Source: Klebsormidium nitens (taxonomy: Eukaryota; Streptophyta; Klebsormidiophyceae; Klebsormidiales; Klebsormidiaceae). From it: a stretch of 64,000 nucleotides of DNA. Positions 1-11,600 of this stretch are shown here, piece by piece; the stretch's first letter is position 1; each line of letters begins with the position of its first letter. The notes under the pieces were generated by a model. That model did not search any database and was not told the origin of the DNA. It saw nothing but the letters and a program-made list of their open reading frames with translations. The stretch lies in the NCBI GenBank assembly GCA_000708835.1, contig DF237240.1:31023-95022 (forward strand), written 5' to 3'. Both the position numbers and the translations under genes were made by a program.

Positions 1-87
1 TGGGGACAGGCTGCGGACCTCAGCTCCAGGTTCTGCTGAACAGTGCAAGTCAGAATATCGGTGCTAGCTTGAGCAAAGGTTCTTCAG

Positions 88-3000
88 TTGCACGATGTGA
101 ATGCTGATGTAAAGCTGCCAGCATTTTCAATTCTTGGGCCAATAACAACTCGAAGCAGTGGCATCAAAGACAAGATGGCAAGGGCTGCTGAAAATGACGA
201 TGACTTGTCCATGTTGATGCCAAAGAGCGTTCAAGGCTTGAAGCCCTCTGAGAGTGCTGAGAGTGAGTCGCAGGCATTGAGGGAGTATCTAGACCTGCAG
301 GTAAGAGAGCTTCCTACTTCCTCTGCTACTTTGATCTACCTTCCCGGTTGTAACAGTGTTCTCATAAAACAGCTAGTAACAATATCTTGTAAGTGAGACA
401 ACAAGTTGTCGCAGTATCCATCAGTCATTTGCAGCATTCACCAGATGAGAAGCATTGTCTGTCATGTGGACTTTCCTGATACATTCTCCAAGCTCACTCC
501 TGTTATGCTGCTTCATCGTCGTTCTCTTGCTCTCTGAAATGATTAACCAGTGCCAAGAGCCAATTCAATGATGTTGTCAGCATTTTCCAATTTAATGGCT
601 TGACTCCCTTGATAGACGAAAAGGAAGCTAAGCTTCCAACGCCCTATGTGTGGTGACCCTAAGCTAGTAATAATCACGAGCTTCCACAATGTCAGCAATG
701 ACTCATCTGCATCAAACTCTTGCCAATTCCTTTCAGTTGCACGTTGCTCTCAATACACTCTTTATGTATCATTCATTGAACTACCTTGATCAGAGCCTGG
801 TTTGAGGAAGCAGTTAGCCTGTCTGCAACCAAGTTTACCCCTTTGGTCAAGACTGTCCTGCAGGGTTAAGAGAGGATAGACAACTCCAATTTGACCTCGC
901 AAAGCATGCAGCTCATGTTGCACAGTGTAAGAGCCAAAGATGCCAGTTCCTCCTTTGACAGCTGGTGATTTCTCTCTCTGCAGAACGAGAAGGTGCAGCA
1001 GAATGAGCTTGCCGCTGCTGTCCCCCATGAGGTGTTCCTCCCTGCTTACAACAGAAGGCGCGACAGGCCTCCAAACCAGTGGAATGAAAGCAGAGGTCTT
1101 CTACCTGCTTCGCCTCTTAAGTTCACTGGCAGGTGAGATAGACTAGTGAATACTATTCGTCAATAATTTTGTAGGAATCGGTTCCACAGACATGTCAACA
1201 GATCTGCTGACTGCTTTCTTTCACTGCAAGGTTTCATTTGCTCGATCTCCTGACTTGAGTTACCAGCTATCTGTGTTGACGTATCTGGACCAGCCACCCT
1301 ATCAGAGGCACAATAAACTGAGGTGCCATGTATGGTGTGCAGGAAAGCAGCTGCTGATCCCTTCTACAAAAAGGCCGGTGAAAAGATTGAAGGCGCCTGG
1401 GATGCTACATCTGGTCAGAACACGCCCAAACGGAACGGTAAGAACCGCCAGCTTCAAGTTGCTGGGATGCTCTCGCTTTCCATATAGTTCAGCGTCCAGC
1501 ACTCACTCTGCCGGATTGTGAGAAAGGTTCTAGTTTTTTGGGTCTCTAATTCCTTTCAGAAAGATGCATCCTACTTGAACCGCGCAACCTTAGTCAGGTG
1601 CTTCAAGGAATAATAAATCGAAGGTGTTCTCCGTATGGAACATTTTATCATACCACCTTGAACATCGTGTCAAACTTGTTACATAAATACCAGAACCATA
1701 CATTCATCTTTCAACTTGTCTACGACCAAGCAATCTTGCAACTCCACTCCTTTTTCTTGGCAGCTTTTCAACTTGTCACCGACGAGAACGCGCCCCCCTT
1801 GGAGCTCCTTCCCACTGCCTCCAAGCAGCGCAAAACGGAGCGCGAGGAGCGTAAGCAGAAGGGGAAGGCGCGTGGCTTTAACAAGCGACCCTTTGGCCTG
1901 GACCTGAAGCAGCACCCCAGGAAGGAGCACACAATCGAGAGCGAGTCTGATTGGAAGAAGCTGGAAGGACAGCTGGCGACGGTGCACACGGAGCGGCGAC
2001 AGGCAAAGCTTGTTGACGGGCAAAGCAAAGGAGGAGAGGTGCCGGCTCGAAGGAGGGGCTGGGTCGCAGCACGACGTAAGAGCCTGCTACAGAGCAAGTC
2101 AGAAGCAGAGCTGAAGTCTCCGGGTCTTGTAAAGGGACAAGAAGACAAAGATGGTGGATTGCATCCAAGTGATGAAAAGCTGGAAGATGAGGAGAATTCA
2201 GGAAGCAGGGGCAACGGAGACCTTCCCGGGGCGCTGGCTACAGAGTTAGTCAGGCGGGCAAGAAAGCCGGCGGCTGGGATCAACGGGCTTTTCTGGCCGC
2301 GGTCATCTTTGCAGCAAGAGGGTCAGGAGACCAGACGTCCGGTGCAAAGCAGTGAGGGGACGATGATGGACGCGGGTTTGGACATGGAGATTGACGAGTC
2401 GGACGAAGAAGTGGAGGGGCCGCTGAAAAGAGCGGAGGAGATCGCGGGTGGCCCACAAGGTAACAGCTCTGAGTATGTGTGACCCTTTCGATTTCGGTGT
2501 CAGATGTAGAGACTTGTGTTGAGTCCTGGGTTGAAAGACAAGATCTGGAGGTCGTATCCGTGTGTACTAAAGCTTGAGCTTTGATTTGAGTGTTCGATCT
2601 CTTCCATTCCAGTAAAGAGGTACTTCCATGGATTATTCGTTAATTCTGTACCATCCCGATTGAGACAAGTCGAGTCTGTTCATTGCGCTTGGATTTAAAG
2701 CGGTGCAGGGAAACGGAAAGCAGCGGCATCATACGCAAGCACTTAAATCTCCATTTTGAAAACAGGATGATTCACCTTCCCTTCTCTGCAGATGATGCAC
2801 AATGGACTTTCAACCCTCTCTTCGGCGGTCCAGATGCCACGGAGCATTTGCCGCAAGTCAAGCCCCCGCCTCCCAACACAACGGCCGAGATCGAAGCACC
2901 CGAAACCGCCTCGCCTTTGCCAGTGAACTCAACCGAAGCTCAGCCCCCAAATACTCCCCAAACCTTCCCTCCTGATAAAAGCAACTTCCCCAAGGAAGTC

Positions 3001-4618
3001 GAACGAGCTCGCATAGTCTCTCCTCTAGTATCTCAGGCAGCGTCGAATCTGGTGTCACCAAGCCAGGGGGTCAGGAAGTCGCCCAGTCTTGACACCGACG
3101 GCGAAGAAGCTCAGGCAGCGGCGGCCCTTGCAGAGATGGATCTGGGTGGGGGGTTTGGAATTGCAGCGGCAGCAGCCCCCCAGGAAGAAGAGATAGATTT
3201 TCCAGCGTTGGAAGGATCGCCGCCTCCGGTCGCCCCGGTGGAGACTTCCGAGGGCGAGGAGAATAACAGCCAGGTAAGGACCTTGCTTTAGCAGGCGCAA
3301 GACTTAATCCAGGGAAGCAATGTGATACTGATGTATGCCTGCTTGAAATTCATCAAGCGGCGGTCGGTTTTGGTTGTCGTTCGCTGGTGTAAACCAATGG
3401 ATGCACGTTTTAACGTCCAAACAAAATAGAGCCGCTTCTAATGCCCGGCTATAAAATTCAAATCTGCCCCTTCTCCCAGCCGTAAAACTGTTCAGGCCTT
3501 TACTCCCCGACTTGTCAGATGGCGGAGCTCAAACTAGGCTTGCATATTTGTGCGCAGAATCCGTTCGGGTTGGCAGTCGCTGAAAGGAGCATAGTCCCAC
3601 AAGCAGAGGAGCTCCAACCACAGCAGACTGGTCGAGGAAAGAAGAACAAGAGACTGATGCTGTTACACGGACGGACGAGCCTAGCGGGTGAGAACTGAGG
3701 CCCTGGCGCATCCATTGAGCTTGCGGAAGCATTAACACTTGGCGCCCTCAACGGAAGCTGGGTTGATGTCCACGTATGTTGCCTTAAGTATTCGCAACCT
3801 GACCAACGGGGTTAGTCTGCGAAAGCTTTGCCATCGCTTTCTTGGTTGGCTGGACGCAAGCTCGCATGCTTTGCATCGCGAAGATTTTTTTGCGACACGT
3901 CAGGCGCCCGCCCGTGTTTGCTTTCTTTATCGCTGCGGTTCGAAAGAGGTTTCCATCTTATGAACAGCAAAGCTCCGCCTTGTCTACTGGTATGTGCAGA
4001 TCTGTACATGGTTCCGCTGGCAGGATGAGACTTTTCACGAAAAGCCTTGGAATACACCTCGACACACACCTTGGCATACCGTTTTTGCCCCGTTAAAAAG
4101 TTTTCAGGTTTTGCAATGAAAGTCAACTGAACTGCAGATGCTGGCCTGCGGACAGAGCATGGTGTTCGCAGAACGACCAGGGCGCGCATCCGGCCGCTCG
4201 AGTTTTGGAGGAACGAGACAGTCGTCTATGAAAGATCTCACAACAGTAAGAGTTCTGCCGATCGCTTTGTCTACCGGGACTTGTTGGTTCAGTTCGTTAT
4301 GAGACGTCCTTCCGTGTAGGCCAGGAGCTGGTGCCGGTGTCATCATTTGATTCTCCGTTGCTTCACAGATATCAGCCGAGAGAACAGTCTGAAGCATATT
4401 TTCTGCGATGCAAATTCGCAGATTTCGAAGACGTTGTCAGGCTGGTCTGGCTCATCAACGTTTTGTCTGCAGGTTTACCCACGATCGCGCGTGTCGTCAC
4501 ACTGTCTCCTGACCCTTTGTGGCCACGACCAGAGGGTCGCGAAGCCTTTCGCCTGCAGCGGAAGAAGCTAAAAGAGCTCGGTCAAGCGGAAGAAGTTTTA
4601 ACTTTGTCAATGTCGTAA
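88..4618 (+). CDS. CENPC: Centromere protein C (CENP-C), 3' part; 5' end outside the window
   Basis: Exons inferred: 88-300, 984-1132, 1343-1437, 1764-2459, 2792-3273, 3519-3687, 4138-4245, 4473-4618 (TAA). All junctions are GT-AG and the phases agree, giving 685 residues in view. The first visible exon follows an AG acceptor and has no ATG, so the N-terminus lies upstream of the window. The diagnostic part is near the C-terminus. RTSLAGDAG is followed by GVRRTTRARIRPLEFW, which matches the CENP-C motif (RR-S/T-x-R...P-x-x-F/Y-W) that docks on the CENP-A nucleosome. HNSLPTIARVV and a short tail follow, as in plant CENP-C. The middle is low-complexity, charged and proline-rich, as expected for this inner-kinetochore scaffold. 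Only about 40 residues follow the motif, so the C-terminal cupin of animal and fungal CENP-C/Mif2 is not visible. The central exons are assigned by phase alone and are less certain than the last three. Confidence 0.85.
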
Positions 4619-5980
4619 TATTTTCGTGGCACGCTACATGCTACAAGCTAGCTTAGATACAAGGAGCAGAGGACGCCTTCTCAAGATCTGTAGCTGCCAA
4701 TCGCGGTGCCAGTGTATACTAGTTAATCGGTGCAGATCAAACGAGGTCCCACGTGAAGTCGCCTGCTTACAAGCTTCCCATGATCTGAGGCTGGTCGTCT
4801 TGTGTCATACGGAGACACGCCAAGGGCTGACCGAGAAAGATGATAATTGGCTGCTATGGAAGTAAAGGACGGTGGAGTACAAATGCCGAGCCTCGGTTGG
4901 TTACTGTATAGTGTACAGCAATAACAGATCGTCCCAAATACAGATGTCTAATTCTTCATAACGACCTTAGGCTGATTTACCAGTGCAAACTGTTATTGTT
5001 AAAGCAGATTCAACAAATGCTGATCATTGCCAGGTATCAACAACTCAACGTACATGCTGGGCTACACGGATGTTAACAAGCTTCCAATTGTGGGACTATT
5101 GTGCATTAATTCATGCTCTTAGCATGTCAGTGTCCATGCAACCGCGCGAATGGTTTCGATCCCTGCAAATGGACTTGTGCCCCCGAAGAAACCTAAGTAC
5201 TTTGCATTTCCATTTCAGTTCAGTTCGATTTCGGAACCCATGAACCTAAATATGTCATTCAGAAACCTAAATATATGATTCAAGATCGTCCCTGCCATCT
5301 GGGATGTCTCAGTTGGCTGTGGCTGCCTTCCTTTTGGTCACTTTGAAAGCACTCGATCAAATGAATGCACTGCCTTTGTTTGAATGGCAGTTGGTTCACT
5401 GAAGCAAACAGGCTTGCCCAGGGATGACACGTTACATGCGGCACCCATGATTAAATTGGTACATGGCAAGGCAGGGATTGCAGCAATACTTAGAGGAAGT
5501 ACACCTAGACATACTCAGGCGCTATTGATTGGACAATTAACTACCACAAAATGTGCCATGTGAATCAACCAAAAACCAGACCCAGCAACCTTTGTCAATG
5601 AAATGACCATTAAGTGGCTAACATGATGTGGCCAAAACAGGCACATTTCCCAAATGTTCAAGAAGTCGTGAGATTTTTCCAAACCTTTACATGTTGCATA
5701 GGACACAAACCTATACATATCACATTTTTCAACCTTATTTGCAGCCTGTGCACCCCTAATTCACTACTTTATGTACAGATATGCTGCCGTTAAATCAACT
5801 TCATTGTCCTTCTGCTTCCTGCCTAGCTCTAAAATGGGTGGCAAACCCTAAAGGCTGAAACCCTATGAACACCCCCGCACATTTGCTACACACAGTGGCT
5901 GCAAAGAATGTCGTGAAGCTGCCCTAAGCCTGTACATGGACACTCGTGCTCTGTACAAACGCTTTGTACACTCTGACGTA
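4619..5980. other. Convergent intergenic region
   Basis: This lies between the 3' end of the CENP-C gene and the 3' end of the minus-strand glycine-rich ORF. It is AT-richer than the flanking exons. I see no coding exon, RNA gene or repeat that I can support. Confidence 0.5.
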
Positions 5981-6778
5981 TCAGCTGGCAGCAACCATCC
6001 GGCAATTACCTAGCCTGCTTTCAAAGACGCTTGAGCAGTGCGCCAACACTGGTCTGGCGCCCACATTCATGCCTTCCGCCACCCCGTCGAAGATGCAGAA
6101 CTGTGACCTCAGCACGTGGTGGATGCACCTCGTGAGCGAGATCCAGCACAAGCTCCTATAGTACAGACTGCACAGAGCATCCAGGCTCCGCTGCTTCATC
6201 CGCCCTCCAGTCTGCCACTGTCCCGCTAACCTTGACCAATCTATGCTCTCATCGCCGTCCCCAGGACCCCAGCTCTCGTCTCCCGCCTTGCCGCCGCCTC
6301 TGTCTCCACGTCCGCCCCAATTCCCTCCTCCCCACTTGCCTCCAGAGCGCCCCCCTGAGCCACCTGAGCCCCCAAAACTGCCGCCACTTCCACCACTCCA
6401 AAACACGCCCCCGTCGCCACCCCCTGGCAGCTGCTCATCATACCCTGGGTCGTCGTCGCCGTCCCCTCCGGTCACTTTCCGCGTTCCCGCTCTTCTCCTG
6501 CTCTTTGTGATTGTCGGAGCGCTTCTCGGCCGGTAGTAATGCGTGCCGCGTCTGGTTGGAGGCGGAGCAGTTACATCCTGAGGAGACTGGTAGAAGGAGT
6601 CTATGGACTGCCTGGGCGGAGATCCCGAAATCTCAGGCGCAGTCCCTGAGGCCTTGCCGGGGATAGAGATTGCACAACTGCGCAGGGCCTCACTAACAGC
6701 GTTTGCTACATGAGCAGAGCTGACAAGGCCCTGAGTGGACTGCACGCTTGTAGATACTTGCAGGGTTGTGACATCCAT
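5981..6778 (-). CDS. Glycine-rich protein, unrecognised
   Basis: A single open frame of 265 codons starts at an ATG at 6778. The first 100 residues are Ser/Thr/Pro/Arg-rich, without an obvious signal peptide. Residues about 110-170 are an acidic, Gly/Trp-rich stretch (repeats of GGSGG, KWGGGNWGG). The last 70 residues are Cys/Leu-rich and could include one helix (LYYRSLCWISL). Plant organelle proteins with a Gly-rich stretch before a membrane segment exist, but I cannot assign a family. A short intron near 6170-6230, or further exons at lower coordinates, cannot be excluded because a donor-like site occurs near 6000. The upstream side faces the PP2C gene, so the two probably share a divergent promoter region. 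Confidence 0.5.
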   Translation of the reverse strand: MDVTTLQVSTSVQSTQGLVSSAHVANAVSEALRSCAISIPGKASGTAPEISGSPPRQSIDSFYQSPQDVTAPPPTRRGTHYYRPRSAPTITKSRRRAGTRKVTGGDGDDDPGYDEQLPGGGDGGVFWSGGSGGSFGGSGGSGGRSGGKWGGGNWGGRGDRGGGKAGDESWGPGDGDESIDWSRLAGQWQTGGRMKQRSLDALCSLYYRSLCWISLTRCIHHVLRSQFCIFDGVAEGMNVGARPVLAHCSSVFESRLGNCRMVAAS

Positions 6779-8623
6779 CTTAAGGTGACTACGCCGCTAC
6801 AGAGGAAGGTGCAAACAACCGGAAAGAAAAGAAAAAGCTATCCTTTCACCCCCCTGTCAACAGTAGATAAAACGAGCCTGAGGCAGGCAACGGCTGGGGA
6901 CTTTTGCTTGAAAACCTGCAGGGCGCAACCCCCTGCCAGGCGCCCTCCCGACTTGCTTTCCTCCTGCTCGTACCGCCTCCTGCTTTTGAAATTTGACAGT
7001 TTTGCTCCTGCCGCCTGCGCTGCACAAGCAGAGTCCGAGCACTGAGCAGACCAGGCACGTACCTGGACGGTTGCATTGGAGGCATTCCCCGTGCACATCA
7101 AATACGCTACCGGTCCAAAAAGGCCCACATTTGCCTGCTTTTAATTGCCCGGGAAAGGGCTCCTGGGTGTTGCTTGCCGCCAACAAGTTCATGACGTGGT
7201 AAGCTGCAAACCTATTGGTCCACGAACAACGGACTTGATATTTAAGAATGGGCACACCTTCTCGCGCAGGGGGGTCCAGGCGCCCAGCGTTTTAGGACCC
7301 CGGCCTTTCTTTCAGGATCTGGTCCACTGCGCGCGGATACGCGAGCACAAGTTTCTGTTGCGGGCATGCTTCTATCCTTCGCCGAAGTACCCGCCGGGGA
7401 TGGGAGGTCTACCTATATTGTTGATTTTAGCTTTCAGGCTTCAGGTTTCAGGGTACTTGGAAGGATCGAGCCAGAGTGTAGTGCTGCCTATTCCCTGGGG
7501 CACCTAGTTTGTGGTTAGTGGGCTCAGGACTGGGTTTGATTTGCAACTAACCAGCCGAGGCGCAGTCTCCGTGCTTGTGACATCAGCACCCGGATGCGCG
7601 TTGAGGACGTCAGCGACCGCCTGGTTCGCGCGCCAAGTGCCTTTCCGGAGGCTTTTGAGTGGCCGCAGCCGTTCATGTGAATCACGTGGTAAGCTTTCGA
7701 AGCCACGTACACGGCGGCCTTCCAGTTGTGCAATCATCATACAATCACAGTCCAGATTCGCTGGCACAAGCAGAAGTCAGCCTTCCTTGTGAGCGCTGAA
7801 TACCGTAGTGGCACCGTGCACGGACAATTCGCGCCAGGCTCTTACGAAAATTATATTTTTTCCATTTCTTGATATCGCACCATGGTTTTAAGGAATATTA
7901 TCTTTTCGCACTAGCCAGAATTAACAGTGTTTTAGGCCTGTTTTTACGTGTTTTCAGGCTTCCGTTGATTTATTTTGTTTTCGCACTTTCGCACCAAGGT
8001 CAAAATAATTTCCGGAAATTTTCGCACTAAGCCCTGAATAATTATTTTTGGTGCGAATTGTCCGTGCCACTACGGTAGTATGATGTAGCGGATCTGATGA
8101 GATGGGAGCATTTAATATGGCGGGGGTATGGCAGCAGACTCTGCATTCTTGACCTGAGAACTCTGAAGCCCGCCGTGCAGGAACTCGTCTTCTCAACCCA
8201 GCATTTCTCATGCAAGAAGCTCGCTTGCTCTTTCCTGTTGTATGTAGCCTCTGTTCGCTGGGAGCAAGGGGTTTTGCTCTTAGCATTTTAAGGTGCCTGA
8301 GTTAGGCTTTCGGTCAAGTTGTGAGCTGCTCTCAGATCTTGAGGAAGTTATACACTTTTTTTTTGTGAGGTTGCTGAGTTGAAGCTGCATGTTGGTTGCA
8401 TCCCCTTGCTTCCAGTTGCTCGTTCCGCAGGAGGCTTCAGGGCAACCGCTTTTCAAGTATATTTAGAAGAAGTTCAGTCGGCAATATGGAGGGATGCTTG
8501 CGAGGAGCTCGGCCTTGTTTCTCTGAGCCCGACGTCCAATCCTGATAGCAGTGGATTCTGGAGCTGAACTGCGCCCATCTGTAACCCCTCACTCTTTCTT
8601 AGATTCCCTAGTTGCGGGGTACA
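6779..8623. other. Divergent intergenic region between glycine-rich ORF and PP2C
   Basis: About 1.8 kb separates the two divergent starts. It holds the TA-flanked inverted-repeat element at 7801-8077 and a run of T at about 8353-8364. Several short open stretches at 6850-7800 lack splice context or family resemblance. Promoters and untranslated exons of both neighbours should lie here, but I cannot place them. Confidence 0.45.
7801..8077. mobile_element. MITE-like inverted-repeat element with TA ends (Tc1/mariner-like)
   Basis: Both ends carry the same terminal sequence in opposite orientation. The left end reads TACCGTAGTGGCAC, then a 7-base insertion, then GGACAATTCGCGCC. The right end, read as its reverse complement, is TACCGTAGTGGCAC directly followed by GGACAATTCGCACC. 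The element is 277 bp including the terminal TA dinucleotides, AT-rich inside, and has no open frame. A TA target duplication plus short terminal repeats on a small non-coding unit is the signature of a Tc1/mariner-derived MITE. Inside, the motif TTTTCGCACT recurs at about 7904, 7979 and 8020, which suggests internal duplication. It sits 5' of the PP2C gene. Confidence 0.75.
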
Positions 8624-11600
8624 ATGCTGCGCATCCTGAAAAAGGGCCTGGGCAAGGCAACGAAGCGGGACCCCCTCTCCGAGAAGGACCCCAAGAAGCA
8701 AGGGTCTAAAAAGCCTGCAAATGACGCGGCTGCAGACGAGATCTCGGCTCCAGGGCCATGGATGCAAGCAATGCGTGGCCCCCTCAGTGTGGATGAGCGA
8801 CAAAGGCTGCTAGCAGAGCACAAGAAGGACATTGCGCTGGTGGATATTTTGAGCAGGATTGTGGACAGTGGTGCAGTGACGTCGGCGGCGATTCACACGC
8901 AGCAGGGCAAGAAGGGGCGGAATCAGGATGCAATGATCGTGTGGGAGGTACGGGTTTCGCTGCTGCATGTCACAATGCTGTGGCTTCTGCCAAAGATTTT
9001 GTACCGCCCCGGTCTTGAGATGCACTTTCCTCTCTCCTTACGCTTGTCCTTTTGTCCCTGTCTAAATTTTGTCTCAGGGCTTCGCAGTTCCTTGCGTTTG
9101 GCAACCAGGCAAAACCTTCTTTCTTCTTGTTGGCTAATCTGCTGGTTGAAATGGTGGTTATAAACTTGACTCCTTGGCAGCATCAGACTCAAGATGCCAT
9201 CTTTCAGGATGTGACAAGGTTTTTGATTGCAACCATCATTCACCGCCCTTGCTGCCATTTGTGTCCTTGCATCTATCCACTGAAAGCTTGCGAGGCTTTC
9301 TGAACTCTTTCAGCAAGCATAATGCTCTGTAAGTCCTGTGAATGGTTCTCGACGCGCCCTGAGAACTTTCAGAAATTTTCAAGCTCAAGTTCAGTTTTTA
9401 TCTCCACTCCTTATTCTGTCAGAACACATTTGCAATTTCCAGTGGCAGAAGCTGTGCTAGTCATTAGGCCTTCACGCTACATCACTCTGTAAAAGATTTT
9501 CTGCTTGTGTTGGTGTAGGATAAGTTATCAGTTTCAATTAAAGGTGCAACCGGTTGAGATGCCGCACTTTCAGCCTCAATGCTGAGACCTCTTTGCTTGT
9601 CCGTGCATCATGCAAGAAAGCTGCAGCAGGTGAACTTGCGCTATGTCTATTGCCAAACAAAAGTAGTGGCTTGGGGGACGAAGTAGAAGCTTTGCGCAGT
9701 TAGAGAGACCTGTATTGTCTCTCGCCCTGTGTTGAAGAGCAGGGAGTTGGGGGGTGTTCAAAGATTCATGGAGACGTTTGACTTTCATTTTCGGAACGCC
9801 ATTCTCCTACTGAGGTGGTGGAGGGGAGAGGATTTACGCAATGTCCTAGCATTGTGCACGGTCATGAAGTGAAACCCTAATATGTCCTAACCTTAAAACA
9901 CTCCCTCCAGAAGTCGTGAGCAGCCTGCTCTCTGCTCTCAAGGTTTCGAATTGTGCACCTTTCATGCTTACAACCTTGTTTCATGGCGTCACAGCCTCTC
10001 CTGAACTTTTTCGAAACTCTAATCCTTGTCTCAAGAGACGTGCCGCCAAACATCAATGGCAGTGTTCTTCAATTGGCAGGAAAGCAACGTTTCGGTGACT
10101 GTTCGCTTCCGGCGAGTCACCTCGCATGCAATTCTTCTTGCATCCAACCTCCCTTCACGCACATCCTTTCTGTCAAGGACCTTGTCGACTGAAGACTCCC
10201 GTGCGTCCATCTTCACTTCTGCTGCCTTTTCTGCCTTATGACGCAACTCAACCGGCCCTTCCATTTCTGCTGTGGCAGGAGTTTCTCAACCAGGAGCACA
10301 CCACTTTCGCCGGCGTCTTTGACGGTCACGGCCCCTTTGGCCACCTCGTCGCAAAGCGCGTGCGCGACACTCTCCCCTCCCTCCTCTCCGACTACCTAGT
10401 CACAATCCTAGACAAGGGGGACAAAGAGAATTCCCCGCTCCCCCCCGAAGAGCTTGAGCCGCTCGAGCTGACGCACCTGAAGGGCGCGTTCAAGGGCGCG
10501 TTCCTGGAGATGGACTCCGAGCTACGGAACCATCCGACGATCGACTCCTTCTGCAGCGGAACCACGGCCATCTGCGCCTTGCGGCATGTGAGCACGTCTC
10601 TGTAACATCTTATTGCTTGTGAAAGTATCCATTCGTCATATGCACGTCTCTCTTTGTCATGATTGACATGCGCTGTGGGGCTGTGTGAGGCCGTTGCTCC
10701 TTCTTTGGATTTGCTGTATGTCATGTGTTCCTGCTCTTTGTCGTATCTTTATCTCAACCGGTCTTATATGTTGTATTGTCTTATATGTTATATGGTGCTC
10801 TAGGAGTGAAAGTTGCAGGGCGGAGTCTAGAAACTTAAGTATTAAATTGTGAAAAGCACGGAAAAGCTGTGGTGTAAACTTTTAAGGATATCAGGAACCT
10901 CAGCCGGTATGATCAGCCTTTGGCTGTGCTGATTGACTGTGGCAAGTAATCCGCCAGGAGAGTCCGGGAGGCGGTATAGTGTATAGAGTTTCGGCGATTT
11001 GAGTGCTATGCTCATGTTGACTACGATGTCCGGAAGGTTCAAGCTTAGCAAACTGCACAGGGGGTTGCTCTTCCTGACATCTAGATTGCATCGCAGCAAC
11101 GTATGGAATACAGAAATGCAGTTTTGGGAGTACACTTGCCTTCACCTCCCTGTTGCAAGGTTCATTTGAAGTATTTCTCACCTGAATCTGGATCCGTCAA
11201 CATTCAGGAGTCAGTCACGCACCCGTGCGTATTCTATCTCACTTGCTCACTTATGCTCACTTATGCGGTGCAGCACAATCACCTGTTTGTCTCCAACCTG
11301 GGCGATTCGCGGCTAATCTTGGGCAGCCAAGGGCCTGACGGGAAGATTATTGCGACGCAGCTGTCAGTGGATCTGAAACCCGACCTACCAGGTTAGTTGG
11401 AAGTAATCCATTTCTCGTGAGAATAAGGAAACCAACTTCGAAGAATAAGCCATCTAAACCAGGTTATGCGGGATTGGGTTCTGGTTATACTCTCACGGGA
11501 GCAGGCACAGCAGGCTCGGCATATTGACGGTGATACGTAAAGGGCCAAGAGTCGGTTTTGTGTTAGATTGCACAAACTTTGAAAAGCTTGCTTTGAAGGT

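Noticed and set aside
1172-1228. Extra CENP-C exon between AG at 1171 and GT at 1229
   Set aside because: Including it breaks the phase to the exon at 1343, while skipping it joins AG|G cleanly.
1598-1763. 5' extension of the CENP-C exon at 1764 as an independent ORF start
   Set aside because: A CAG acceptor at 1763 with the right phase joins the preceding exon. The upstream part reads like intron.
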